Source: Pyrenochaeta sp. MPI-SDFR-AT-0127 (Eukaryota > Ascomycota > Dothideomycetes > Pleosporales > Cucurbitariaceae). Taken from it: 64,000 nucleotides of DNA. The stretch covers positions 558,001 through 622,000 of the forward strand of contig JAGTJM010000007.1 of NCBI GenBank assembly GCA_020747015.1, given 5' to 3'. A program made the translations under genes and the position numbers. The notes below the pieces were generated by a model. That model did no database searches, was not told where the DNA came from, and worked only from the letters and a program-made list of their open reading frames with translations. Position 1 is the stretch's first letter, and each line of letters begins with the position of its first letter. Shown piece after piece: positions 44,621 through 53,709 of this stretch.

Positions 44621-46558
44621 ATGGATACTGTACCACCACCAGTACCAGAGATCACTCCTGAGCAGCTGACCATCATGAAGATCAAAGCTGGTGGATTCGA
44701 ACGGGATATTCTTTCAGAGCCAACCACGCCTACAGGCGTGCGCCAGTCGTTCGACTTCTCCAACCACGTCAATGACTTGCGCTCGTCCCTCGCACATCGA
44801 ACCAACCGCCAGGTCAGCTCTTCATCTCGCCGATCGAGCTCATTCATGCACTCTCATCGTAGCAAGATGTCCCAGGAGCTCACATCACAAGCGGAAGGGA
44901 CGTTCTTTGCCTTGATGGACCTCATGTCCACTGCTTCTCGAGAAGCTTCGTCCTTGAAAGAGTCCTGGGCTCGCATCATCTCCGAGCGCCAGTCTCTTCT
45001 TCGGGAAAAGGAGGAGCTTTTAATGAGGGTGGAGGAGGTGACCGTGATCCTTGAGCGCAAGGAGAGCGAGCACCATCATCATGGCCATGAGTTGGGTGAA
45101 AGGAAGAAGCAGGTGGAGAAATTGCTTCTCGAACTTTCGGCTGCCCTCACGACCTTGGCGGACCAGAAGAAGAAGGTTGCTGATCGGGATTACGAACTCG
45201 AACGGATCCGCACCGAACTGAATGAGCTGAGAACCACAGTGTCTCGCAATCGCGGTGATCACCACAAGACAAAGACTGAGCTTGAGGCGATCAGTATCAA
45301 GCTAAAGACCGCCGAGGATGACCGTGACCATGCCAGAGAGGACTCACATAAACATCATGGCGATCATCGGTCTCTCCTGCGTGAACATACTGATCTGAAG
45401 AGCAAATTCACTGAGACTTCCACGAAGCTCGAGTCTGCCCAAAAAGAAGTTTTGACCCTCAGTGACCGCATCAAGATTTGGGAATTGGAAAGGGATGAAT
45501 ACCTTCACGAGAAGGACCGACTGCAAGAAGACGTCAAGAGGGCAAAACTCAGAGCGGACGAGGCTTCTCGAGGACTGTACGAGATGACTGAACGACACGA
45601 TCGTGTGCAACGTGATTCCACTAAGCTCAAGGAGAGTGTGCGAAGTGTTGAGTCCGAGCGCGATGACTACGCTCTTACAATCGAGAACCTCCGTCACGAG
45701 GTCAAGGCCAAATCTACTGGATGGGAGGAAGCTGATGAGCGCTGTGCTGATGTCACACTCAAGTACGAACATATCAAGAGAGAAGTCGTTTCGGTGAAAG
45801 AAAAGCTAAGGGACGTTGAGTTGGAGCGGAGTGAACTCCGGGATTCTATCGAGCGATCCCGCGAAGAACATCGCCTGATCGTCATCGCGCGTGATCAACT
45901 CAAAGAGGACCTGGAGGATGAGCACAGGAAGAGCGCAGATGGTCACCGCCGGATCGTGTTCCTCGAGGAGTCTCTGCGCCGTGCAGAGCTTACCGTCACC
46001 GAAGTCAAGTCTGAAATCCATACCCTTAACGAGCACCTCAAGATTTCGACTCGCGAAAAGGGGGAAGACCGAATCAAGAACGGACACCTAGCCAAGGAAG
46101 TGGCAGATCTCAAGGAGAAGCTTGTGATATTCCAGGCAGAGGTCCATACCCTGACAGACGCCCGAGACCACGCTTGCAAAGAGCTGAACAACTGGAAGCA
46201 CAAGTACGAGGAAATCACAGAAACTGTCACTGAGTACAGAGACGATAGCGGAGAGCTCGAGATCGAGATCGAGAGCTTGCGATCGCTGTTGCGCGAAGCA
46301 CGTGAGCAGAAGGAGCGTGCCATTTCTGCTCGACATGCTGCTGACCGCGAGAGGGACGAATACATTGCCAAATATGACGAGAAGTGCAGGGAGATAGAGA
46401 GGTATGAGGAGAGTGCATCCAGTCATTACCATGCGCATAGCAGAGGTGAGGGCAAGTCTTCATTCTCTCGCACTGTCTCGACGAGCGGCACCACGATTCA
46501 TAACGGCAGGCATAACCACGCTTCAGCGGACGGTAACGGCATGTTTAGTTCTCCGTGA
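44621..46558 (+). CDS. large coiled-coil protein of unknown function
   Basis: The ATG at 44621 (CAGCCATGG context) starts a 645-aa intronless ORF; the frame is open further upstream but lacks a better start. Residues ~1-85 are Pro/Ser-rich (MDTVPPPVPEITPEQLTIMK; SSSSRRSSS). Residues ~90-590 form an almost continuous heptad-rich coiled coil, dense in Glu, Lys, Arg and Leu with scattered His clusters. The last 50 residues are Ser/His/Gly-rich and probably disordered. Codon use is strongly GC-ending, unlike the surrounding transposons, which marks a host gene. Similarity searches would probably label it Uso1- or myosin-like because of the coiled coil alone; a scaffold or tether is all that can be inferred. 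Confidence 0.85.
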   Translation: MDTVPPPVPEITPEQLTIMKIKAGGFERDILSEPTTPTGVRQSFDFSNHVNDLRSSLAHRTNRQVSSSSRRSSSFMHSHRSKMSQELTSQAEGTFFALMDLMSTASREASSLKESWARIISERQSLLREKEELLMRVEEVTVILERKESEHHHHGHELGERKKQVEKLLLELSAALTTLADQKKKVADRDYELERIRTELNELRTTVSRNRGDHHKTKTELEAISIKLKTAEDDRDHAREDSHKHHGDHRSLLREHTDLKSKFTETSTKLESAQKEVLTLSDRIKIWELERDEYLHEKDRLQEDVKRAKLRADEASRGLYEMTERHDRVQRDSTKLKESVRSVESERDDYALTIENLRHEVKAKSTGWEEADERCADVTLKYEHIKREVVSVKEKLRDVELERSELRDSIERSREEHRLIVIARDQLKEDLEDEHRKSADGHRRIVFLEESLRRAELTVTEVKSEIHTLNEHLKISTREKGEDRIKNGHLAKEVADLKEKLVIFQAEVHTLTDARDHACKELNNWKHKYEEITETVTEYRDDSGELEIEIESLRSLLREAREQKERAISARHAADRERDEYIAKYDEKCREIERYEESASSHYHAHSRGEGKSSFSRTVSTSGTTIHNGRHNHASADGNGMFSSP

Positions 46559-47142
46559 AGCGAGTAGGTGCGGGTTGCACCTTATTCCGACTCGTACACG
46601 TCGTAAGAGGTTCTTTGAAACCCCGATTGAGAACCACGCGTGTAGATGGTGACTTGGAAAGCTTTTCGGAATTTTATCTACTTTTCCACTTGTAAGAACG
46701 ACGAATCATGCGATCTCATGAATTAAAGAAATATAACAGAGACCTGTACCGATAGTATGCTCGTGTTGAATCGGATCAATGTCCGCTCGTAGTGTAATGA
46801 AATGGATTGGCTGAGTTCAGAAAAGTGCCTACGTTATTCCCATCCATTGCTAGCGTAGTCGAGATCAGTGCGACTGGCAATGTAAGTATGTAAATTTACG
46901 ACTAATCTTCTGCCGTGCGAGCTTGCGTTGAGCGTGTTCGCTGTTGATGGGAAGGCTGGGGTTACACAAGAGTAGCGTTCAATTACATCGAGAATGCTTT
47001 GTGTCGCACAGTTCTTTACTTTTACGGTAACTTACCCAAAGCATGTATATCTCTTGACCTTTACTCATACTTTCACCTCTTGCTTCGTTGTTTGACTGCT
47101 GACTTTGACTTTGTTCCTGTAATAGGCTAAAGCCTAGTTGTA
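46559..47142. other. 3' flank of coiled-coil gene
   Basis: AT-rich non-coding DNA without recognisable elements. Confidence 0.4.
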
Positions 47143-47529
47143 ATGTTCCTCGGTGGAACCTTCGGAGTCCTAGAAACTTCTAGAAGTTTCTCGATCATAG
47201 AGCCACGAGGAAAACCTGCGTTGGTCACCGACACAGGCTTTTTCCGGAATTGTGACCTGGAACCGCGGGATAAAAGCTACATCATATTGGACTCGAGCAA
47301 AGCAGAAAGAGGGTGGATTCAGTATGACATCGAGGAGAGCGAAGGCCTTGATACTGAACGGTGTGTTGTTGTCGGGAGGGAGTCTTATGGAAACAAGCTT
47401 GGGCTATGGAAGTACTACATACTAGCTGTCAGGCCGACCAGTGTAGACAACGAGTATACGAGGGTTGGGGTTGGATGGATTCAGAGTGAACACGTTTCGA
47501 GACGGATGCTCAACGTGCGAGTAGTGTGA
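47143..47529 (+). CDS. HET-like C-terminal segment as a stand-alone ORF
   Basis: This 128-aa ORF resembles the far C-terminus of HET-domain incompatibility proteins: CVVVGRESY, then YYILAVRPT, then YTRVGVGWIQ, a beta-rich ending common after HET domains. The HET domain itself is absent and a stop lies just upstream of the ATG. It is therefore either a remnant or a small paralogue. There is no signal peptide or membrane segment. Function is unknown; the family link is suggestive, not proven. Confidence 0.45.
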   Translation: MFLGGTFGVLETSRSFSIIEPRGKPALVTDTGFFRNCDLEPRDKSYIILDSSKAERGWIQYDIEESEGLDTERCVVVGRESYGNKLGLWKYYILAVRPTSVDNEYTRVGVGWIQSEHVSRRMLNVRVV

Positions 47530-47653
47530 ACAACTTTGTGGTTGAATCCTGACGAACATACCTGGGCACAATAACCCGTTATTTATCTCGTTATCTCGTT
47601 ATAACTGTTATGGGCCTCTTAAATGGTTATCTGGTTATAACCGTTATGGTGTT

Positions 47654-47773
47654 TGTTGTGACAAGTGATGGTTGTTCATTGTTCTTGTGTCTACAGGCTA
47701 GTGGGATGTAGCTCTTATATACGTATGTCTACCCCAGCCCTATTCCGTGTTTCAGCCACCACGATATTCAACA
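47654..47773 (-). repeat. Copia 3' LTR (120 bp)
   Basis: Matches 53512-53631 base for base as far as I can read. It contains a CTTATATACG segment, a plausible TATA region. Unusually short for an LTR. Confidence 0.92.
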
Positions 47774-47928
47774 CTCCCACTTGATGGCTATCTTTGCAAG
47801 GAGTACCATCAATACTTCATCGTGGTGTTGTTAGGCCCCGTTAAAACCTTTCAAAAACCTTCTTGGAAAAGAGAAAGGAAAGGGTGCCTACATGACTCCG
47901 CTTCACCAGGTTTCAACCCCTCATGGGC

Positions 47929-50900
47929 TTACTCAATTCCTAAGCCCCTTCGAAACCATTCAAACCTGTCTCGAGCGAGGGGTTTTGTAAATCCGTCGGC
48001 GATTTGTTCTATCGTTGGAACGTACTTCATTTCAATCGTTCCAGCTTCTTGAACTTCTCCTTGCCACTTGCGCTGGATATCTATGTGTTTCGTGCGTGAA
48101 TGATACTGGGGATTCGAGGAGAGAGCAATGGCTCCTTGATTGTCGCCACAGATGATCGTTGCTGTTCGCCCTTGGTCGTGATTCAGCTCATTTAGGAGTT
48201 TTCTTAGCCATATCGCTTCCTTGGTAGCTTGTGTTTGACCCATGAATTCAGCTTCGCAAGTTGACAGAGCAACTACAGTTTGGCGCTTGGCTTGCCAGCT
48301 GATTGCGCCGCTTCCGATGTTGAATAAATACCCTGCGGTCGATCGTCGAGTAACACGACAGCCGGCCCAGTCAGCATCGGTGAATCCTTTAAGCTCTCTG
48401 AGGCGCCCCTTATATGTGAGTCTGAGGCTCTTCGAGCCTTTGAGGTATCGCAAAATGCGCTGAGCGAGCTTCATGTGCTGGGGTCCCGGATTTGCTAAAT
48501 GGCGGCTCGCCATAGAGACAGCATATGCGATATCCCCCCTGGTTCCTAACATGATATACATCAAGGACCCTATGATGCGCTGATAGTCTGATCTCTGCCC
48601 CCGGGAACAGCTGTATTCTGGGCCATTCTCCGATACTGGCGATGTTTCAATCGGCGTACTGACGGGGGCACTGTCGCTGAGGTTGAACTGATGGATTACC
48701 TTGTCAATGTAGGCTTCTTGACTTAGGTATAGTATCCTGTTCTGGCGATCTCGCTGAATGGACATTCCGAGATAGTAGCTGCACGGCCCAAGGTCTGTCA
48801 TCTGGAACCGGTTTCTAAGAGCCCTCTTGATCCGTTTTATCTCCGCAATGCTTGGCCCGACAATCAAGAGGTCATCCACATAAACTGCGATGTACATGTT
48901 ACTTCGTACGAAGATACCTAGGTCGGCATTAATCGGCTCGAAGCCGAGATCGCGTAGGAAGTTCGTGAGTGTTTGGTACCAGATGCGAGGAGCTTGTTTC
49001 AGACCATAGAGTGCTTTTCGAAGTTTGCAAACTCTTGGGGAGCCGTCGGCCATGTGATGAGGCTGTTCAACATAGATCTCATGGTCTATATCGCCATAGA
49101 GAAAAGCCGTTTTGACGTCCATTTGTTCGATTTCAAGGTCCAGAGCGGCCGCGATTGCGAATAGAGCCTTATAGCTCATGGGTTTAACAACAGAGGCGAA
49201 GGTTTCATCATCAACGCCTTCTTCTTGTGTAAAGCCCCTCACCACCCATCTGCTCTTGTGGCGAACAATCTCTCCATGAGGTCCTCGTTTGAGCTTGAAG
49301 ACCCATTTGCCGCTGAGAACTCGTCTATCTTTGGGAGGATCGACTAGTGTCCAGGTTTGGTTTTGTTTGAGCGAATTGACTTCTTCAAGCATTGATTTCT
49401 CCCATTCGGACCAGCTTGTGTCATTCTTCGCTTGGTTGAGTGTTTTTGGTTCAAAGGGTTCCGTTTCTTTCGCAGCTACTGTTAAGAACGTTGGGATGAC
49501 GTTGCCTTCTGGTACATTCATCAATGCGAGCTCTTCATCGCTCTCATCGGATGTATCCTGTGTGGCCTGCGAAGCGCGGATTCTAAGTTCAGGATGGCGT
49601 TCTAAAATATCTTGACGCACTTCATAAGTTGGACGACTAAGCTGGTGTTCCGGATATCGTTGCCGTTCTTCCATGTCTTGGTCTAATCGAGCGTTGTCCC
49701 GTTGCCGGTCGCCACTAGATGGTGATTCGTCTTCTTGTGGACCGTCTGAAAAAGGTCCAAAGATATCGTCACTCCTGAGCGGCGACAAGGTCCTATCTCC
49801 CTCTTCAGCAACTGGCTGCGAGATATTGTTCCTCGATTGGGACAGCGCTCGCTCTTCCGAGATATCGTTGCTCGGTTGAGATATGGCTTGCGAGATATTG
49901 TTCCTCGACTGAGGCGGTGCCCCCTCTCCCGAGATATCGTTGCTCGGTTGAGGTATAGCTTGCGAGATATTGTTCCTCGACTGAGGCAGCACCCGCTCTT
50001 CCGAGATATCGTTGCTCGGTCGAGATGTTGTTTGCGCTCGTGGACCTAAAGAGGTATGGCGTCCAGAGGCTGGCACGGATGCTTGCCGTATACTTACCGA
50101 CGGTTGGTTTAATAGCCCCACCGTCACACTCCCCCCTGCGGCAGCAGCCGTTGCCTCAGGTAAGCCATATTGCTTGGCTCCCACATCTTCTAAAGTCTGC
50201 GTGGAGGGAGCCATAAGGGCTTCTCGAAATTCGGCATTGGGGGTACCAATGATCCTACCATCTTCTAATAGGATTCGATAGTTGGTATTTCCCTCGTAGC
50301 CTATCAAAATGCATGGCCTTGTTCTTGGCTCTGTCAGCTTCTTCCTCTGCTTAGGTGGGACTAGGTATTCTCCTTTTGATCCGATCACCCTTAATCTTGA
50401 CAGGTCGGGTTTTTCACCATACCAAGCTTGGTAAGGTGTCATCTTCAGTCTTGAGGAGGGCGATCGATTACAAAGAAAGGCTGCTGTTCGAGCAATTTCT
50501 GGCCAAAACTTTGGTGGCAATTTTGCATGTGCGAGTGTGGGCCCAACACGATCATATATTGTCTTATGTGCTCTTTCAGCAGCGCCGTTTTGTTGATGTT
50601 GGTCTACGCCTGTGACCTCAGCTTGTATGGCCCGAGAGAAGAGTGTGAACTTCATGTCTTCTCCCACTTGTTCAGGAATTCGGTCAATGCGTATCCGTCT
50701 GCATTTTCTTTCAGGACGCTCGTTATGGTCGAGAAAGAAACGAAGCGATTCTATAACGTATCCCTGCCGTCTTGGTATAGGTATGACCTCAATCCAGCCG
50801 GTTGAGTCGTCCACGATGGTGAGCCAGTAGCGACTTCCATCCAGACCCTCATCGAATGGGCCTGCAACGTCCATATGCAAGAGTTCCATTGGATACTCTC

Positions 50901-52563
50901 CCCTCTTATTTGAGCTTCGATGGGGCTTTTCAATCATGCGCCCCTGGAGGCATGGTTCGCACGGCTCTCGCGGTTCTACATCTCGAATGCCATGGGCCTG
51001 CCGCTTGAGTCGCCGTAGATTCGCATCGCTTAGGTGGGCTAGACGATGGTGCCAAAGGGTCATTTGTGGGCTGACATGGTAGGCTGGAAAGGATAGATGT
51101 GTCCAGATATCGAGCGCGTAGACGCCTTGATATTGACTTGCAGTGTAGAGGTTCTTCCTATTGGACTTGTTCCGAATGCTCGCACCCTGGCTTGAAAACT
51201 CGACTTTGGCTCCGCGCTTGAGTAACTGCAGCACAGATATAAGGTTTGCGTGCGCGGATGGAACGTGAAGAACGTGGTCCAGAACAAGCCACTTTCGTCT
51301 ACCTCGCACGTTGCATAAGATGTTGATTGTACCTACACCCGAAGGAGATGTAGAGCTATCGACGCTTCTGAGTGGCGGTCCATGATACTCGTTTATCTGA
51401 ACAAACTTCGAGATATTATTGCAAACGTGCTGAGCACATCCGCTGTCGACGATCCAGGCATCGCGAATCGGTAGAGTCTTAGTAGCCATCATCGCGACAG
51501 GGTTCCCGGCCATGGCGAGGTTGCAATGGACTTCCTTTCCGAATGCTGCATTGACATCTTCGCTCGTGGTCTTTATCACCATAAAAGTCGGTTTCTTTGG
51601 ATCTTTTGGACCTTCAGCTTCGTCGTCTTCATCATCGGATCTGTGTTGTCTCTTCAGTCGTTTGCGTTCGCTACGGTGAGGTCCCCCTGTTCCTGTTCCA
51701 TAGCCTTGTCCATCTTTTCCTGGACCCTTTAGTTTAGGGTTTTTCTTAAAGCACTCATCTTGGACATGGTAGGGTTTCCGACAGAAGGAGCAATAGGGGA
51801 CATCATCGATTTCAATTCGACATGTGTTTCCGTCTGCTGAAGGAGTGAGCTTCTTACGGCCAGGCCCCCGGACTAGAGCAAGGACAGGGAGCGGTTGCCT
51901 CTCAATTGATTTATTCAACTGTCCTTTCCTATGTTCTTCTTCTATGGCCTTATTTTCGATATGGTCAAAGGTAGGTGCAGGCTTAATCACGTTTCCTTCG
52001 GCGTCTCTGTCATTGACAAGGTCCATTTGTCTGAATATGTAATCGCGAAAGCTCTCATATTCAGGACCCAGTGCATGCAGGAAGAAGAAGGTACGTTCAA
52101 TCTCGGGTGTAACACAGTCAGGATCAAGCAGGAGCTTCTCAGCGTGGATTCTCCTGATTTCGGCTCCGAGGGCCTGAGCACTCCCGCACTTCTCTCGTGT
52201 AAGGGCCATATAGCGCCGCTGTAGGTTTACATACGTCCCGGAGCCTTCTGGCTTGAAGTTGACCTTGACCGCTTCTAGAAGTTGTTGAACTCGATGAATG
52301 TTAGGGGCAGCAATTCGCTGTGCTGCATTGTGCGTCAATTTTGCAGTAATCATAGCTGAATAAAATTTCTGGCGATGCGTCCATTGTCGTGCTTCCTCCT
52401 CTTCGAGAGGCGGAAAGGACGCATCATCAGCCACTGCAGATATTTGGATGAACTCGTTGACTTTCTGCTTCCATTTGAACCAATCGTTGGCAGTGTCAAG
52501 AATAGGAATGGCATTATAGAATGTGTTCAGAGCAAATTGCTCAAATCTTGCACTCTCGGTCAT
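47929..52563 (-). CDS. Copia Gag-Pol polyprotein
   Basis: Intact 1544-aa frame. Gag occupies residues ~1-300 with a CX2CX4HX4C zinc knuckle near 258-271. Protease has WIVDSGCAQH (~370). A GAG-pre-integrase HH-CC site (LWHHRLAHL ... CEPCLQG) begins near 504. Integrase follows with LLHMDVAGPF (~564) and NGAAERAH (~661). The spacer at about residues 843-915 holds three 24-residue repeats. Reverse transcriptase has AVYVDDLLIV (~1230), and RNase H ends with HIDIQ and the IADGFTKPL motif. All catalytic residues expected for a Copia element are seen, except that the segment around the second integrase Asp (RIDRIPEQVGED) is divergent. The ATG overlaps the stop of the upstream ORF as ATGA. Confidence 0.95.
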   Translation of the reverse strand: MTESARFEQFALNTFYNAIPILDTANDWFKWKQKVNEFIQISAVADDASFPPLEEEEARQWTHRQKFYSAMITAKLTHNAAQRIAAPNIHRVQQLLEAVKVNFKPEGSGTYVNLQRRYMALTREKCGSAQALGAEIRRIHAEKLLLDPDCVTPEIERTFFFLHALGPEYESFRDYIFRQMDLVNDRDAEGNVIKPAPTFDHIENKAIEEEHRKGQLNKSIERQPLPVLALVRGPGRKKLTPSADGNTCRIEIDDVPYCSFCRKPYHVQDECFKKNPKLKGPGKDGQGYGTGTGGPHRSERKRLKRQHRSDDEDDEAEGPKDPKKPTFMVIKTTSEDVNAAFGKEVHCNLAMAGNPVAMMATKTLPIRDAWIVDSGCAQHVCNNISKFVQINEYHGPPLRSVDSSTSPSGVGTINILCNVRGRRKWLVLDHVLHVPSAHANLISVLQLLKRGAKVEFSSQGASIRNKSNRKNLYTASQYQGVYALDIWTHLSFPAYHVSPQMTLWHHRLAHLSDANLRRLKRQAHGIRDVEPREPCEPCLQGRMIEKPHRSSNKRGEYPMELLHMDVAGPFDEGLDGSRYWLTIVDDSTGWIEVIPIPRRQGYVIESLRFFLDHNERPERKCRRIRIDRIPEQVGEDMKFTLFSRAIQAEVTGVDQHQQNGAAERAHKTIYDRVGPTLAHAKLPPKFWPEIARTAAFLCNRSPSSRLKMTPYQAWYGEKPDLSRLRVIGSKGEYLVPPKQRKKLTEPRTRPCILIGYEGNTNYRILLEDGRIIGTPNAEFREALMAPSTQTLEDVGAKQYGLPEATAAAAGGSVTVGLLNQPSVSIRQASVPASGRHTSLGPRAQTTSRPSNDISEERVLPQSRNNISQAIPQPSNDISGEGAPPQSRNNISQAISQPSNDISEERALSQSRNNISQPVAEEGDRTLSPLRSDDIFGPFSDGPQEDESPSSGDRQRDNARLDQDMEERQRYPEHQLSRPTYEVRQDILERHPELRIRASQATQDTSDESDEELALMNVPEGNVIPTFLTVAAKETEPFEPKTLNQAKNDTSWSEWEKSMLEEVNSLKQNQTWTLVDPPKDRRVLSGKWVFKLKRGPHGEIVRHKSRWVVRGFTQEEGVDDETFASVVKPMSYKALFAIAAALDLEIEQMDVKTAFLYGDIDHEIYVEQPHHMADGSPRVCKLRKALYGLKQAPRIWYQTLTNFLRDLGFEPINADLGIFVRSNMYIAVYVDDLLIVGPSIAEIKRIKRALRNRFQMTDLGPCSYYLGMSIQRDRQNRILYLSQEAYIDKVIHQFNLSDSAPVSTPIETSPVSENGPEYSCSRGQRSDYQRIIGSLMYIMLGTRGDIAYAVSMASRHLANPGPQHMKLAQRILRYLKGSKSLRLTYKGRLRELKGFTDADWAGCRVTRRSTAGYLFNIGSGAISWQAKRQTVVALSTCEAEFMGQTQATKEAIWLRKLLNELNHDQGRTATIICGDNQGAIALSSNPQYHSRTKHIDIQRKWQGEVQEAGTIEMKYVPTIEQIADGFTKPLARDRFEWFRRGLGIE
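49818..50033 (-). repeat. 72-bp tandem repeat in Copia pol spacer
   Basis: GCGAGATATTGTTCCTCG recurs at 49818, 49890 and 49962, an exact 72-base period encoding about three 24-aa units (RNNISQ ... PSNDIS). It lies between integrase and reverse transcriptase. Confidence 0.85.
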
Positions 52564-53225
52564 GGTGAAGACGGTTGCTCAACGGAGCTGTAGAATTCCG
52601 AGTCTGTTGTATCACTAAGTTGGCTTGAGATACTTATGCAAGGCGTGTGGAGTTCCGGTGATTGACGCTCTGAAGAGGCACGGGAACGTGCCTCGAGGCC
52701 AAAGAGTTCTAAGCTAGATGGGCTACTAAGCTGAGTCGAAATAGTAGAGGCGCTGCAGTTTGAGTCTGCGGGCGTAGGCGAGCGCTCAGGAGGCTTGTAG
52801 TCCTTATCTGATGCTGGATCGAGGCGTATGTACTTCTTGTATGAGTCGGAGAAGTGAGGAAAACGCCTTTGGTCTATGACGCATCGAGGGCGGCCCTTCT
52901 GAAGACAAATAGGCTTTCTCGATCGGAGGTTGTATCGCCTTGTATTCGTTGGGCTGGTAAGAGATATTTCCCTTTGGCGGATCAAGAGTTGTACACGCCG
53001 TGCGTGAGCTCCTCTAACTCCATCCAAGGCTATCGTTGGAAAATGTTTTTCTTGGATGTCTTTGAAGTCCCAGCCTTGCGAACGGAGGTATATGAGAAGA
53101 CCAAGTTCGTCTTCTGACCAAAGGTGGCGTGGAGTTCGTCGTCGCTTCTGTATTCGTCTCCTGGGGAGTTGGGTGGCGTCGACTCTGGAGCGGATTATAG
53201 GGTTCACCATCCCAGTCTTCTGCAT
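52560..53225 (-). CDS. Myb/SANT-like accessory ORF of the Copia element
   Basis: A 221-aa ORF sits between the 5' LTR and Gag. Its N-terminal third has a Myb/SANT-like helical module (PRHLWSEDELGLLIYLRSQG ... DFKDIQEKHFP) with surrounding basic residues RRRIQKRRR, so DNA or chromatin binding is plausible. The remainder is Ser/Pro-rich. Its TGA (52562-52560) overlaps the Gag-Pol ATG (52563-52561) as ATGA, which would allow reinitiation by the same ribosomes. It lies inside the LTRs and is therefore part of the element. The start at 53225 is the first ATG in this frame. Such an ORF is not part of the standard Copia set. Confidence 0.8.
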   Translation of the reverse strand: MQKTGMVNPIIRSRVDATQLPRRRIQKRRRTPRHLWSEDELGLLIYLRSQGWDFKDIQEKHFPTIALDGVRGAHARRVQLLIRQREISLTSPTNTRRYNLRSRKPICLQKGRPRCVIDQRRFPHFSDSYKKYIRLDPASDKDYKPPERSPTPADSNCSASTISTQLSSPSSLELFGLEARSRASSERQSPELHTPCISISSQLSDTTDSEFYSSVEQPSSP

Positions 53226-53495
53226 TACACTTAGTGTTTCTTGTGCATCAGATGGGTAAGGTGCGTTGTTTGAGGCGACGCTGGTGAGACTTGGGATTCG
53301 GCCCTTCTTCCAGTGGGTGGAGTAGCAAGAGTCGATGAACTTCGCTCTTTATCTCGCCCTTTCGCGATAAATTCTGTCTGTGCTCGTTTCTGTATCTTCA
53401 TCTGCGTGGTCAGATTGTCTATTTCTTTTGCTTATCACTTGTATGCGGAAGCTTAGCTGTTGATGTATGGGGTTCCAAGTCAGTTAATGTGCAGA

Positions 53496-53511
53496 ACCCG
53501 GGCTCATAACC
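53496..53511 (-). other. Copia primer-binding site
   Basis: In element sense the 15 bases after the 5' LTR are GGTTATGAGCCCGGG. The plus strand reads CCCGGGCTCATAACC, like the anticodon stem-loop of initiator tRNA-Met (GGGCUCAUAACCC). Priming would thus use an internal tRNA region (half-tRNA), as known for Drosophila copia. Confidence 0.7.
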
Positions 53512-53631
53512 TGTTGTGACAAGTGATGGTTGTTCATTGTTCTTGTGTCTACAGGCTAGTGGGATGTAGCTCTTATATACGTATGTCTACCCCAGCCCTA
53601 TTCCGTGTTTCAGCCACCACGATATTCAACA
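53512..53631 (-). repeat. Copia 5' LTR (120 bp)
   Basis: Appears identical to the other LTR; followed on the plus strand by the target duplication GTGTT at 53632-53636. Confidence 0.92.
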
Positions 53632-53709
53632 GTGTTTCTTATCTCCTTATAACCGTTATAACGAGATAAATGCCAAGCCTCGCTAGCAGGGTCAGAAAAT
53701 CTAGCAAAC

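Larger units (their letters stand above)
47649..53636 (-). mobile_element. complete Copia LTR retrotransposon with 5-bp TSD
   Basis: The element spans 47654-53631 (5978 bp) and is flanked by GTGTT on both sides. Two 120-bp LTRs (47654-47773 and 53512-53631) appear identical by eye, start TGTTGTGAC and end TTCAACA. In element sense (minus strand) the 5' LTR is the right one. It is followed at once by GGTTATGAGCCCGGG, complementary to the anticodon-loop region of initiator tRNA-Met. A purine run AAGTGGGAG precedes the 3' LTR. Coding: a 221-aa ORF, then an intact 1544-aa Gag-Pol. Everything seen suggests a recent, autonomous copy. Confidence 0.95.
47581..53671. mobile_element. palindromic MITE interrupted by the Copia insertion
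   Basis: ATTTATCTCGTTAT at 47581-47594 is matched by its inverse at 53658-53671. Flanking motifs (GTTATAAC, AACCGTTAT) are likewise inverted. With the Copia and one GTGTT removed, the rest is a roughly 110-bp AT-rich foldback sequence. An extra 8-bp CTCGTTAT unit is present on the left. No target duplication of the MITE was identified. Confidence 0.65.
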
